A stretch of 64,000 nt of DNA, taken from contig JAKVON010000001.1 in assembly GCA_022482785.1 (NCBI GenBank), positions 218,524 to 282,523 on the forward strand, written 5' to 3'. Source of the DNA: Atopobiaceae bacterium. Lineage in GTDB: Bacteria; Actinomycetota; Coriobacteriia; Coriobacteriales; Atopobiaceae. This document shows positions 35,703-43,737 of the stretch, one piece after another (within the stretch, counting starts at the first letter, position 1; each line of letters opens with the position of its first letter). Below the pieces are notes generated by a model that made no database searches, was not told the origin of the DNA, and saw only the letters and a program-made list of their open reading frames with translations. The position numbers were made by a program, and so were the translations under genes.

Positions 35703-36210
35703 CGGCAGGATCACGGTGACGGGTCTCTGCGAGCGGGCGCGCGTCAACAAGAAGACGTTCTACCGCTACTACGAGGCCCTCGACGACCTGCTCGCCGAGT
35801 TCCAGGAGGGATACGCAAGCGCGTACGCCGAGCGCATCAGGGGCCTCGACACGGTGCGCGACCAGGCAAAGCTCGTGCGCGCCCTCTTCGAGTTCTCGGC
35901 CGAGCAGGGCGCGGCGTACGAGCGCATCACCTGCGCCGCGGGCGGGTACGGCTCGATCCGCCAGCAGATGATCGAGCGGGTGGAGGAGCGCGCGGGCGTG
36001 AGGAACGAGCCACTCGCCGGCCTGGACGCTCAGCGCTCGGACGTCCTTCACCGCTTCCTGGGCGAGACGCCCCTCATGGTGTACCGCCTGTGGGTCGAGG
36101 GCGGCAAGCAGATTCCCCTCACCGAGGCGGCCGACCTGGCGGTGGCCCTCACGTGCAAGGGCATGGACGGCTACCTCGAGGCGACGGGGGCGCGGAGGGG
36201 ATAGCCTCCA
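35703..36210 (+). pseudogene. 5'-truncated TetR copy (right 508-bp direct repeat)
   Basis: It is identical to 33683-34190 and encodes the TetR protein from GRITVTGL to the stop at 36204. The first 30 codons are replaced by the acetyltransferase fragment. A chimeric frame from 35569 remains open, but has no functional start domain. Confidence 0.85.
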
Positions 36211-36324
36211 CGGCAGGGGACGCCAATCGAGGCCTGCCGTCTCGCGCCATGGCACGTCGCCCTCTTGTCCCAAGGTATCGACAAGGAAACGGCCGCCTCG
36301 GAGCACGAGACGTGGATGGCACAG

Positions 36325-36485
36325 TCCGTCGGATGCATAATCATGAGGTCACGGGATAGGCCTCCAACGGGATTTGCCGTTTCCTGGTCACCGTTTTGAT
36401 CACTCGAGTGATCATATTCGAATCGCATGGGTCCCGGGTCGGAATTTGGAAGAGGCCGAGGACGAAGCGAACTTACGAACTCGCC
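36325..36485. repeat. Degenerate copy of the sequence left of the ICE
   Basis: It shares blocks with 45200-45358, including CGGATGCATAA, TGGTCACCGTTTTG and GCATGGGTCC. It lies directly before the integrase remnant. Confidence 0.6.
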
Positions 36486-36489
36486 GTTG

Positions 36490-36728
36490 CTCGCGTGGAC
36501 CTGCACGACCTGCGCCGCACGTTCGCCACCTACCTCGTGGCCAAGGGGACCGACGTCAAGACCGTGAGCTCGCTCATGGGCCACGCCAACGCCGCCATGA
36601 CCCTCAACGTCTACGCGAGCGCCGACCCCGACGCGAGGCTCGCCGCGGGCAGGGTCGTGGCCGAGGCGATGGCGGAGAGGCCGACGAGGGAGGAGACGCC
36701 GCGCAGGCCGCTGCTCAGGGTGGTGTGA
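36490..36728 (+). pseudogene. C-terminal fragment of a tyrosine integrase
   Basis: It reads VDLHDLRRTFATYLVAKGTD, then MGHANAAMTLNVYASADPDA and RRPLLRVV, almost the C-terminal 75 residues of the ICE integrase at 45665-46888. The box II His-x-x-Arg and the catalytic Tyr are retained, but the N-terminal 330 residues are absent. It is the remnant of a related element. Confidence 0.9.
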
Positions 36729-36922
36729 GGAGGCCTGCCCGCTCCACGCAACAGGACGCAAAGCATCCCCGCCTTCTCCTGGAATTGGGTATGCACAATG
36801 CTGTTTCAGCACGATAGATGCAGCGATGCGGAAGCTTGCCTCAGCCGTTCATGCCACCCACATTCAATTCTGTCGAGCGCGCATGGACCCCCGGGATTTT
36901 GGGATCCTTCACGCCCATCTCG

Positions 36923-37804
36923 CTAGTTCACGAGAGGTCGACGCTCCGCCTGTCCCCCTGCCCTGGCAAGGAAGTCTCGCATGAGCGCGCCTATCTCGGG
37001 GGCATGGGTCTCGAGCGCGAAGTGGCCCGTGTCGAGGAGGTGGACCTCGGCCTGCGGCAGGTCACGCCTGAATGCCTCGGCGCCGGCGGGCACGAACGAG
37101 ACGTCGTTCCGGCCCCACACTGCCAGGAGCGGCACCTGGCTCTCTCGGAGATAGGCCTGGAACTCCGTGTACCGTTCGACGTTGGTGCGATAGTCGTAGA
37201 TGAGGTCGAGCTGACGCTCGTCGTTGCCCGGCCGTGCCATGTAGAAGGCGTCGAGCGTATAGCCGTCGGGACCCACGCGACCAGGCTCGGTCCCGTCCAT
37301 GTACTGGTGCCGGATCGTCTCGGGGGCGAAGGCCGAACGATAGGAGTCCCTGGCCTCGGACGTGGGATGGGCCCAATACGCTGCCCGCGCGGCCCATTTC
37401 TCCCCAAGCCCCTCCCGATAGCAGTTGCCGTTCTGGCTCACGATCGCCCAGACGGCATCGGGGCGCGCCACGGCCAGGCGAAGGCCAATGGGCGCCCCGT
37501 AGTCAAAGACGTACAAAGCGAAGGAGGCTAGGCCCAACGCGTCCACGAACCCTCCGACGGTCTCGGCGACATGGTCGAACGTGTAGTCGAACTCGGATCG
37601 ATCAGGGCAGGAGCTCTGCCCGAACCCGGGATAGTCCGGCGCGATCACGTGATAGCGGCCCTCGAGCTCGGGAATCAGATCGCGGAACATGTGGCTCGCC
37701 GAGGGAAAGCCATGAAGAAGCAGGACCGTCGGCGAGAGGGGGTCTCCCGCCTCCCGGTAGAAGACCCCGACGCCGTCGACGTCCAGAGTGTGATAGGAAA
37801 CCAT
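36923..37804 (-). CDS. Alpha/beta hydrolase (haloalkane dehalogenase / epoxide hydrolase type)
   Basis: The protein has 293 residues. The oxyanion loop is HGFPSASHMF (31-40), the nucleophile elbow VFDYGAPIG uses Asp (D101) rather than Ser, and the catalytic H261 is in TGHFALE. An Asp nucleophile points to the haloalkane dehalogenase/epoxide hydrolase branch. The substrate is unknown. ATG 37804 follows GAGGAGA. It is the last gene of a minus-strand run from 42986. Confidence 0.85.
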   Translation of the reverse strand: MVSYHTLDVDGVGVFYREAGDPLSPTVLLLHGFPSASHMFRDLIPELEGRYHVIAPDYPGFGQSSCPDRSEFDYTFDHVAETVGGFVDALGLASFALYVFDYGAPIGLRLAVARPDAVWAIVSQNGNCYREGLGEKWAARAAYWAHPTSEARDSYRSAFAPETIRHQYMDGTEPGRVGPDGYTLDAFYMARPGNDERQLDLIYDYRTNVERYTEFQAYLRESQVPLLAVWGRNDVSFVPAGAEAFRRDLPQAEVHLLDTGHFALETHAPEIGALMRDFLARAGGQAERRPLVN

Positions 37805-37859
37805 TGCGTTCTCCTCTCGGAAAAGGGGCGGCCCTCGCCGTGATCTGGAAGCCGATGGG

Positions 37860-38504
37860 TCAGGCCAGCGTCGCGAAGGGCTCGTCGGTGGCGCAGTAGA
37901 CCCTCTTGCCCGTGAGCTCCCGCAGGCGTTCGGCCGCGCCGGCCATGGACGGCTGAGCGAGCACGAGGCCGTCGGAGTCGGCGAGCGCCTCGGCCGCGCA
38001 CTCGGCGAAGCGTGCAACGAGCGCGTCCCCCGAAAGGGCTGCGACCTCGGTCGCCTGGACGGGCCTCACCTTGACGCCCCGCCTCTGGATACGCCCCTGC
38101 GCGTCGAGCGTGCGGGCCACCGACGCGCCGGCGATGGGCGAGGTGAAGAGCAGGGCGACGCTCCCGCACTCGCTCGCGGCGCGGCGGCACATCCCCTCGT
38201 CGATCGAGGCCACGGGCACGCCTGCGTAGCACGCGAACGGCTGGAGTGCTCGTACGACGTCACCCATGAAGCAGCAGGTGGAGAGAACCTCGTCGGCGCC
38301 GTCGGCGATGGCCCGCATGACGAGCCCCGCGTATCGGGCCGCCGGGGCGGACGAGACGTAGCCGTCGACGGCGGACTCCTTGAGCGCAGAGAGGTCCTGG
38401 TAGGAGCGGATCTCGACGTCCTCGCCCGTGAGCTCGGCAGCCTTCTCGGCCAGCCCCCTCTCGAGCTCGTCGGTCTTCGCGGTGTAGATAATCGCAACCT
38501 TCAT
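37860..38504 (-). CDS. Aspartate/glutamate racemase superfamily protein
   Basis: The protein has 214 residues, with the MKVAIIYTAKT start and one active-site Cys in STCCFMGD. The second half has LAQPSM where racemases have a second Cys (as in the hydantoin-racemase-like subgroup), so two-base amino acid racemase chemistry is doubtful. ATG 38504 follows AAGGAGAAA. It is within the same minus-strand run as the hydrolases. Confidence 0.8.
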   Translation of the reverse strand: MKVAIIYTAKTDELERGLAEKAAELTGEDVEIRSYQDLSALKESAVDGYVSSAPAARYAGLVMRAIADGADEVLSTCCFMGDVVRALQPFACYAGVPVASIDEGMCRRAASECGSVALLFTSPIAGASVARTLDAQGRIQRRGVKVRPVQATEVAALSGDALVARFAECAAEALADSDGLVLAQPSMAGAAERLRELTGKRVYCATDEPFATLA

Positions 38505-38539
38505 TTCGTTTCTCCTTTTCCGTCGTTCCATGTCGTCGC

Positions 38540-39418
38540 TCAGGCGAGCAGCCGCCTGTCGAGGAACGCCCATATCTCGTCGAGGACCGCCTGGCCCCAG
38601 AAGTTCGACTCGTGGTGCGCGCCGTCGACGAGGAAGCCCTCGGCCTCGACTCCCGCGCCCCTGAGCGCCTCGACCATGTTCGTGACCTGCGTCGTCTCGA
38701 CGTAGGGGTCGTCGGTGCCCACGCCCAGGAGGAACGGCGGGATGGAGCCTGCCCGCGCGGCGACATAGCGGATCGCGCTGAGCCTCTCGGCCATGGCCTG
38801 GCGCTCCTCGGCGTCACCCGTGACGAAGTGGTCGCGCAGCGGCGCAAAGTCGGGCGTGTCGCCCATGCGGGAGAGCCAGCGCGCCAGGTCCGACGGCCCG
38901 AAGCAGCTCACGACCGCATCGACCGCGTCAGAGGTGCCCGCGTGCTCGCTCGTCTCGAACTCCTCCATGTCGGCGGTGACGCCGACGAGCTGGGCCGCGT
39001 GCGCCCCCGACGACGTGCCCCAGACCGCGACGCGGCCCGGGTCGATGCCGAAGTCGGCCGCGCGCTCGCGCAGGAACCTGATCGCGCACTTCACGTCCAC
39101 GAGGAACGCTGGCGCCGGCGCATCGTCGGCGACGCAGTCCCTGTGGCGCACAGACGCGACCACGTAGCCGCGGCGGGCGAGCTCGCAGAGCTGTGGGAGC
39201 TCGAAGCCCGTGTCGGGCGTGAGCCAGCCGCTGCCCTGGACGAAGACCAGGAGGGGAAGCGTCGGCTTCTCCTCGGCGTAGTCGGTCGCCCAAGGGCTGA
39301 CGAGGTCGAGAGTGAGGGCGCGGCCGGTGGCCGTGGAGTAGGTGACGTCGCGCTTTACCTGGAACATGCCGGAGAGCGAGTCGTTGCTCGGGAGGTGCCT
39401 GAGGGAGGTGTCTTCCAT
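38540..39418 (-). CDS. Alpha/beta hydrolase, BD-FAE/esterase type
   Basis: The protein has 292 residues. LLVFVQGSGWLTPDT gives the oxyanion region, VAVWGTSSGAHAAQLVG the nucleophilic Ser, GVGTDDPYV the Asp and DGAHHESNFW the His. It resembles the prolyl-oligopeptidase-like and feruloyl-esterase-like (BD-FAE) enzymes. ATG 39418 lies 5 bases after the stop of the beta-lactamase-fold gene, so the two are co-transcribed. Confidence 0.85.
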   Translation of the reverse strand: MEDTSLRHLPSNDSLSGMFQVKRDVTYSTATGRALTLDLVSPWATDYAEEKPTLPLLVFVQGSGWLTPDTGFELPQLCELARRGYVVASVRHRDCVADDAPAPAFLVDVKCAIRFLRERAADFGIDPGRVAVWGTSSGAHAAQLVGVTADMEEFETSEHAGTSDAVDAVVSCFGPSDLARWLSRMGDTPDFAPLRDHFVTGDAEERQAMAERLSAIRYVAARAGSIPPFLLGVGTDDPYVETTQVTNMVEALRGAGVEAEGFLVDGAHHESNFWGQAVLDEIWAFLDRRLLA

Positions 39419-39423
39419 TTCGG

Positions 39424-40629
39424 CTACTCCCCCGCCACGATGGCCCGGTAGAGGCTGCGGCGCAGGATGGGCTCGCCGCACTCGTACGCCTGCATCATGA
39501 AGACGGCCGTGACGCCCTCGCTCGGGTCGACAAGGCAGAAGTTGCCGCCCGCGCCGTCCCAGCCGAACTCGCCCACGTTGCCTCCCACGCCGAGCACGCG
39601 CGCCTGCGAGGGGTCGATGAGGATGCGCAGCAGGTTGGAGTAGCTGTAGCCGGGCACGCACATGCCCACGCCGTCGGCCGCCTTGGCGGCGAGCTGCTCC
39701 TCGGTGAGCTGCGGGGTGGCCATGAACTCGACCGTCTCGGGCCTGAGGAGGCGCACGCCGTCAAGCGATCCCTTGTTGAGCAGCATTTGCAGGAGCTTGG
39801 AGTAGTCCTCAGCGGTGGAGTAGCACCCGCCGCCGCCCGAGAGGAACGCGGGCGTCTCGACGTCGACCTTGTCGGACGGGGCCATGAAGGTGAGGATGTC
39901 CTGGCCTGCACCGTCGCGTGCGGGCGTCTCGACCCGGCTCACGTACTGGTAGGCGGGGTCGCGGTGGAACTGGCCGGCGACGCGGCCGAGCTTCTCGGGG
40001 GCGACGTAGAATCCGGTGTCGGCCATGCCGAGAGGCTCGAAGACGCGCTCGCGGAACAGGGCCTCGAGCGTCTTTCCCGTGGCGACCTCGAGCACGCCGC
40101 CGAGCAGGTCTGCCCCGGCGCCGTACTCCCAGCCGCGGCCTGGCTCGAAGTCGCCTGGGACGCTCGCCATGGCGGCGCAGGCGCTCCTGGTGGTGAAGGG
40201 GATGCCGGCCTTGGCGCGGGCGATCTCGTCGGCCTCGAGCTCGGCCATGCGCCTCTGCGAGGGGGTCCCGTCGAATGGGTACGGGATGCCGGAGGTCATG
40301 TTGAGGAGGTGCTGGATGGTGAGCGGGGTGCGCTCGACCTCGACCGTGCCGTCCGGGGCGTAGACGAGGTGGCTCGCGAACTCGGGGAGGTACTTCGCCA
40401 CAGGGTCGCCGAGCGCGATGACGCCCTCCTCCACCAGCTGGAACGTGACCGTGGAAGTGAAGAGCTTGGTCATCGAGTAGATCTTGTAGATCGAGTCGGC
40501 CCCGTCGCAGCCGTACCCGCCCAGGATCTTGACCTCGCCGTCCCTGATGACGCAGATTGACGCGCCGCCGAGGCTCCCGCCGTCGACCGCCTCCTGAATG
40601 AGCCTGCCGATTCCGTGATAGTCCTGCAT
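39424..40629 (-). CDS. Serine hydrolase, beta-lactamase/penicillin-binding-protein type
   Basis: This 401-residue protein is of the class C beta-lactamase-like group: SMTK (S52, K55), a Tyr motif near YGAGADLL, and GGGGCYSTAEDY and GNVGEFGWDGAG near the C-terminus. No signal peptide is visible, so a cytoplasmic esterase or peptidase role is likelier than drug resistance. ATG 40629 follows GGAGGA. It lies behind the AraC gene and ahead of the esterase. Confidence 0.85.
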   Translation of the reverse strand: MQDYHGIGRLIQEAVDGGSLGGASICVIRDGEVKILGGYGCDGADSIYKIYSMTKLFTSTVTFQLVEEGVIALGDPVAKYLPEFASHLVYAPDGTVEVERTPLTIQHLLNMTSGIPYPFDGTPSQRRMAELEADEIARAKAGIPFTTRSACAAMASVPGDFEPGRGWEYGAGADLLGGVLEVATGKTLEALFRERVFEPLGMADTGFYVAPEKLGRVAGQFHRDPAYQYVSRVETPARDGAGQDILTFMAPSDKVDVETPAFLSGGGGCYSTAEDYSKLLQMLLNKGSLDGVRLLRPETVEFMATPQLTEEQLAAKAADGVGMCVPGYSYSNLLRILIDPSQARVLGVGGNVGEFGWDGAGGNFCLVDPSEGVTAVFMMQAYECGEPILRRSLYRAIVAGE

Positions 40630-40736
40630 GACTTCCTCCGCTCGTTGTCAGTGGTGCCCTGCCGATCTCTGACAACGATGGTACGGAGCGAGGCCCCCGC
40701 TTTCGGCACGTGCCGTCCCCGCTTTTGGGCGCGCAG

Positions 40737-41630
40737 TCACCCCCTGCGGGGACGCGTGCCACCGCCCTCCCCGCGCTCGGCGACAAGCTCCCTCGCGCTC
40801 TTCCCGAAGTACTCCTTGAGCTGGCGGTTCATGGTGCGCAGGCCGCTGTAGCCGTTGAGCGCCGCGACCTCCGACTGGTTGCCCCTCCCGGAGACGAGGT
40901 CGGCCCGCGCGTGCTCGGCGCGGACGAGGCCCACGTAGTCGCCGGCGGTGCGGCCGAGGTGGGCCTTGACGAAGCGTGCCATGTAGCCGCGCGAGAGGTG
41001 GCAGACCTCGCAGAGGTCCTCCAGGCGCACGTCCTCGGCGTAGTGCTGCTCGACGTAGTCCACGATCGCGTGGACGCGCTCGATGCGCTCCACGTCGGAG
41101 TCGAGCCTGCCCGCGTCGCTTTTCACGAAGAAGCTCTCGAGCAGGGTGTGGAGCACCTCGAGCTGGATGGAGCCGAGCTCGATGAAGCGCAGCGGGTCCG
41201 AGCCCTGCTCCATGAGCGTGCCCGCGCGCTCGAAGCGGGGGAAGAGGTCGTTGGCGATGGCGTCCCTCTGGGCCTGGGTGAGCGCGTCGAGGTCGTTCAT
41301 CTCGATGCGGCCCTCGTCGATGTCCGGGAAGAGCCCGCGGACGTAGTGCAGCGGGTACATGATGCTCACCGCGCGTCGGCGCGGCTCGGTGGAGAGGGTG
41401 TGGATGGTGTGGGGCGCCTCGGAGTTGGCGCACCAGATCCTGCCCGTCTCCATGCGGTAGGTCTTCCCGTCGACGAAGATGTCGGTCGGGGCCCACCTCA
41501 GCATGCAGTCGACCTCGATCGCGCGGTGCCAGTGCGGGGAGAAGCTCTCCGGGGTCATCGAGTCATGGAAGACGAGGTGGACCTGCTGCCGCTCGGTGGG
41601 AACGACCGCCTCGTGAACCGTCTCCTTCAT
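40737..41630 (-). CDS. AraC-family regulator with cupin N-terminus
   Basis: The protein has 297 residues. A cupin-like sensor is N-terminal (HLVFHDSMTPESFSPHWHRAIEV), and two helix-turn-helix motifs are C-terminal (VRLEDLCEVCHLSRGYMARFVKAHLG, NQSEVAALNGYSGLRTMNRQLKEYFG). ATG 41630 follows GGGAGG. It lies between the MFS and hydrolase genes and is probably their activator in response to the shared small molecule. Confidence 0.88.
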   Translation of the reverse strand: MKETVHEAVVPTERQQVHLVFHDSMTPESFSPHWHRAIEVDCMLRWAPTDIFVDGKTYRMETGRIWCANSEAPHTIHTLSTEPRRRAVSIMYPLHYVRGLFPDIDEGRIEMNDLDALTQAQRDAIANDLFPRFERAGTLMEQGSDPLRFIELGSIQLEVLHTLLESFFVKSDAGRLDSDVERIERVHAIVDYVEQHYAEDVRLEDLCEVCHLSRGYMARFVKAHLGRTAGDYVGLVRAEHARADLVSGRGNQSEVAALNGYSGLRTMNRQLKEYFGKSARELVAERGEGGGTRPRRG

Positions 41631-41707
41631 CTCCGCCTCCCGCATCCCACTCGCACAGACCACGGACAAGAGCATGGTACCGCACGCGTCAGGCCCCATT
41701 CGCGGGA

Positions 41708-41735
41708 AGCGGCCCCGCCCGAGGGCGGGGCCGCT
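41708..41735. terminator. Hairpin after the MFS gene
   Basis: AGCGGCCCCGCCC pairs with GGGCGGGGCCGCT. The near-perfect stem lies in the 129-base gap between the MFS stop and the AraC start. It lacks a T-run, so it is a partial terminator at best. Confidence 0.55.
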
Positions 41736-41759
41736 CTGCTCCCGCGTGCGGGTCGGACG

Positions 41760-42986
41760 CTAGGCCGCGGCCTCAACCTTCGACCTCGCCGCGAACCTCG
41801 CGGCGACGAGGGAGACGGCCACGGCGAACGCCGCGAACGCGCAGGTCGATATCAGCATCACGAAGTGGGCGCTGCCGTCGCCGACCGCGGACGAAATCGT
41901 GGGGAGGACGAACGGGGAGCAGAACACGCCGACGTTGAGGCAGACCATGGCGATGGTGGTCGAGGTGCTCATGGCCTCGGCGGGGCTCACCTCGGCGACG
42001 AGGGTGTATGCGTAGGGGACGACGACGGCGAAGGCCACGCCCGAGCAGATGCCCCCGGCGAAGAGCGCGGGCACGCTGGCGCCGAAGGCGAGCAGCCCGA
42101 ACCCGACGGCGTTGAAGGCCAGCGCCACGGGGACGGTGAAGACGCCGAGGCGCTTGCGGATCGCGCCGAAGAGAAGGGAGACGGGGATGCCGATGATGGT
42201 GAAGAAGCTGTAGATGGTCGAGGCCATCGTCGAGGCGCCCTCCTGGGTCGTCCCGGCCACGCCGCTCTCGAACACGCGGGTGCCCAGCGCATAGGCCATG
42301 GGCAGCTGGAAGACGAAGAACGCGAACAGCCCGATGCCGATCCCCCACACGGCCGCGGGGACGTGGGCCTTCGCCTTCGGCGCGGACGCGGCCGCGTCCG
42401 AGGCCTCGGGGTCCTGGCCGGACTCGCCGTCGAGGTTCACGAACAGGGTGAACAGGACCAGGGGCACCGCCGAGAGCAGGTAGATCGAGAAGCCCGCCTG
42501 CCAGCCCAGCACGACGAGCAGGCCGGAGACGAGGGAGCAGATGGCGCTGCCGACGCTGCCGACGGCGTTCTCGATGCCGATCATCCCGGCGAGCTGGTCG
42601 CCCTTGTAGAAGCGCGAGAGCAGCACGACGATGAGGGGCGTGTATAGCCCGAAGGCGAAGCCCAGGACGATGCGCGAGACGAGGATCGGCGTGAAGTCGG
42701 CGAGGACCATGGGCGCGCACCCCGCGACGATGGAGAGCACGATGCCGATGACGGTCGTGCGCTTCTCCCCCAGCGCCTTGCAGGCCAGCGGGCTCAGGAG
42801 CAGGCCTGCGAGACAGCCCGCGTTGGGCATGGTGCTCAGCGACTGGATGGCCTGTGCGCTGACGTCGGGCATGGACGCCGCCATCGTGTTGAGGATCCCG
42901 CCGACCGCCTGCGCCGTGGCCTGCATCACTGCGATGGACAGAATCGACACCTTGAAGAGCAGCTTGTCCTGCTTCCGTTCTGGCAT
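41760..42986 (-). CDS. MFS transporter
   Basis: This 408-residue permease has about 12 helices, with LGEKRTTVIGIVLS resembling the loop 2-3 signature. The central loop (residues 190-210) is hydrophilic. It is most like the CynX/NimT-type or DHA-like exporters; the substrate is unknown. ATG 42986 follows AGGAGG. It is the first gene of the minus-strand hydrolase cluster and probably imports or exports the compound handled by the enzymes that follow. Confidence 0.85.
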   Translation of the reverse strand: MPERKQDKLLFKVSILSIAVMQATAQAVGGILNTMAASMPDVSAQAIQSLSTMPNAGCLAGLLLSPLACKALGEKRTTVIGIVLSIVAGCAPMVLADFTPILVSRIVLGFAFGLYTPLIVVLLSRFYKGDQLAGMIGIENAVGSVGSAICSLVSGLLVVLGWQAGFSIYLLSAVPLVLFTLFVNLDGESGQDPEASDAAASAPKAKAHVPAAVWGIGIGLFAFFVFQLPMAYALGTRVFESGVAGTTQEGASTMASTIYSFFTIIGIPVSLLFGAIRKRLGVFTVPVALAFNAVGFGLLAFGASVPALFAGGICSGVAFAVVVPYAYTLVAEVSPAEAMSTSTTIAMVCLNVGVFCSPFVLPTISSAVGDGSAHFVMLISTCAFAAFAVAVSLVAARFAARSKVEAAA

Positions 42987-43287
42987 GATCGTGCCTCCTG
43001 GTTCGTCTCTCGTTCCCGATGGCCGAAGACGGCCCCTTGTTGAGAACAAGATACGGGGTGGCGTGCCCGGCGACGTGACCGGGGGTGACGTAAAACGGGC
43101 GCGCAGTCACCTACCGCGCACGCATGGGCTCAGAGCGGGCCGAAGTACGCCCCATGAACCAGAATGGTGCAGGTCGAGAATGCGAAGCGGTTCCTGACAC
43201 CCCATTGCGAGGCGCTGTCATCCAGCCGAGGTTGTTCCGATTCGCAAGCAGTTCGCGATGGTTCCGGCGCGCCAACGGGGCCAGGCC
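42987..43287. other. Intergenic region before the MFS gene
   Basis: The interval is 301 bases. I see no gene. It should hold the promoter for the MFS gene and the end of the SMR transcript. Confidence 0.4.
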
Positions 43288-43611
43288 CTACGCCACGTCG
43301 CCCACGAGCTTCAAGCCGATGACGCAGCCGACCAGCCCAACGATGAGCGCGACCTTGACGGGCGATGCCGACTCCGCGCCGGTGGCCATGCCGACGGCCA
43401 CGGTCAGAGCCGCGCCGATGCCCACCCAGACGGCGTAGGCCGTCCCGATGGGGAGGGTCTTGGTGGCGTAGGCGAGGCCGAGCATGCTCGCGGCGAGGCC
43501 GGCGGCGAAGACGGCCGTGGGGACGGCGTTGGTGAGCCCGTCCGACTTTCCGAGGGCGAGCGCCCAGACGGACTCCATGCAACCGGAGAGGACGAGGACG
43601 AGCCAATCCAT
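43288..43611 (-). CDS. SMR-family exporter, probable guanidinium exporter
   Basis: This 107-residue small multidrug resistance protein has four helices and the conserved Glu in CMESVWALAL (E13), which binds substrate and proton. WALALGKSDG resembles the SugE/Gdx group. A guanidine-III-type riboswitch directly upstream (43634-43673) makes guanidinium export its likely job. ATG 43611 follows AGGGAG. Confidence 0.88.
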   Translation of the reverse strand: MDWLVLVLSGCMESVWALALGKSDGLTNAVPTAVFAAGLAASMLGLAYATKTLPIGTAYAVWVGIGAALTVAVGMATGAESASPVKVALIVGLVGCVIGLKLVGDVA

Positions 43612-43633
43612 GGGGAGGTCTCCCTTCGAGGGT

Positions 43634-43673
43634 GCGCCGTCTTTTCGGACCTGGTACGGCTGCCGTCGTCAGG
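43634..43673 (-). promoter_or_regulatory. Guanidine-III (ykkC-III) riboswitch
   Basis: On the minus strand the 40 bases run from CCTGACGACGGCAGCCGTAC through CAGGTCCG to AAAAGACGGCGC. They match the known guanidine-III pattern (CCGGACGAGG..GCCGTACC..GGT..AAGACGGCGC) nearly throughout. It lies 22 bases before the exporter start, with AGGGAG in between, so translational control is likely. Confidence 0.88.
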
Positions 43674-43737
43674 GAGTCTCGATGTTGTCAAACCCGCTTC
43701 GTCCTTTCCGCGGGGGCGGCCACGCGGACGCCGCCGG

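Noticed and set aside
35569..36204. Complete 211-codon TetR-like gene
   Set aside because: The first 45 codons come from an antisense acetyltransferase fragment and the helix-turn-helix start is missing, so I call it a truncated copy.
36374..36817. Plus-strand gene over the integrase remnant
   Set aside because: It is out of frame with the integrase sequence and Arg-rich; the integrase match is in frame 36396-36728.
39424..40629. Antibiotic-resistance beta-lactamase
   Set aside because: There is no signal peptide and it sits in a hydrolase operon; the SxxK fold is shared by many esterases and peptidases.
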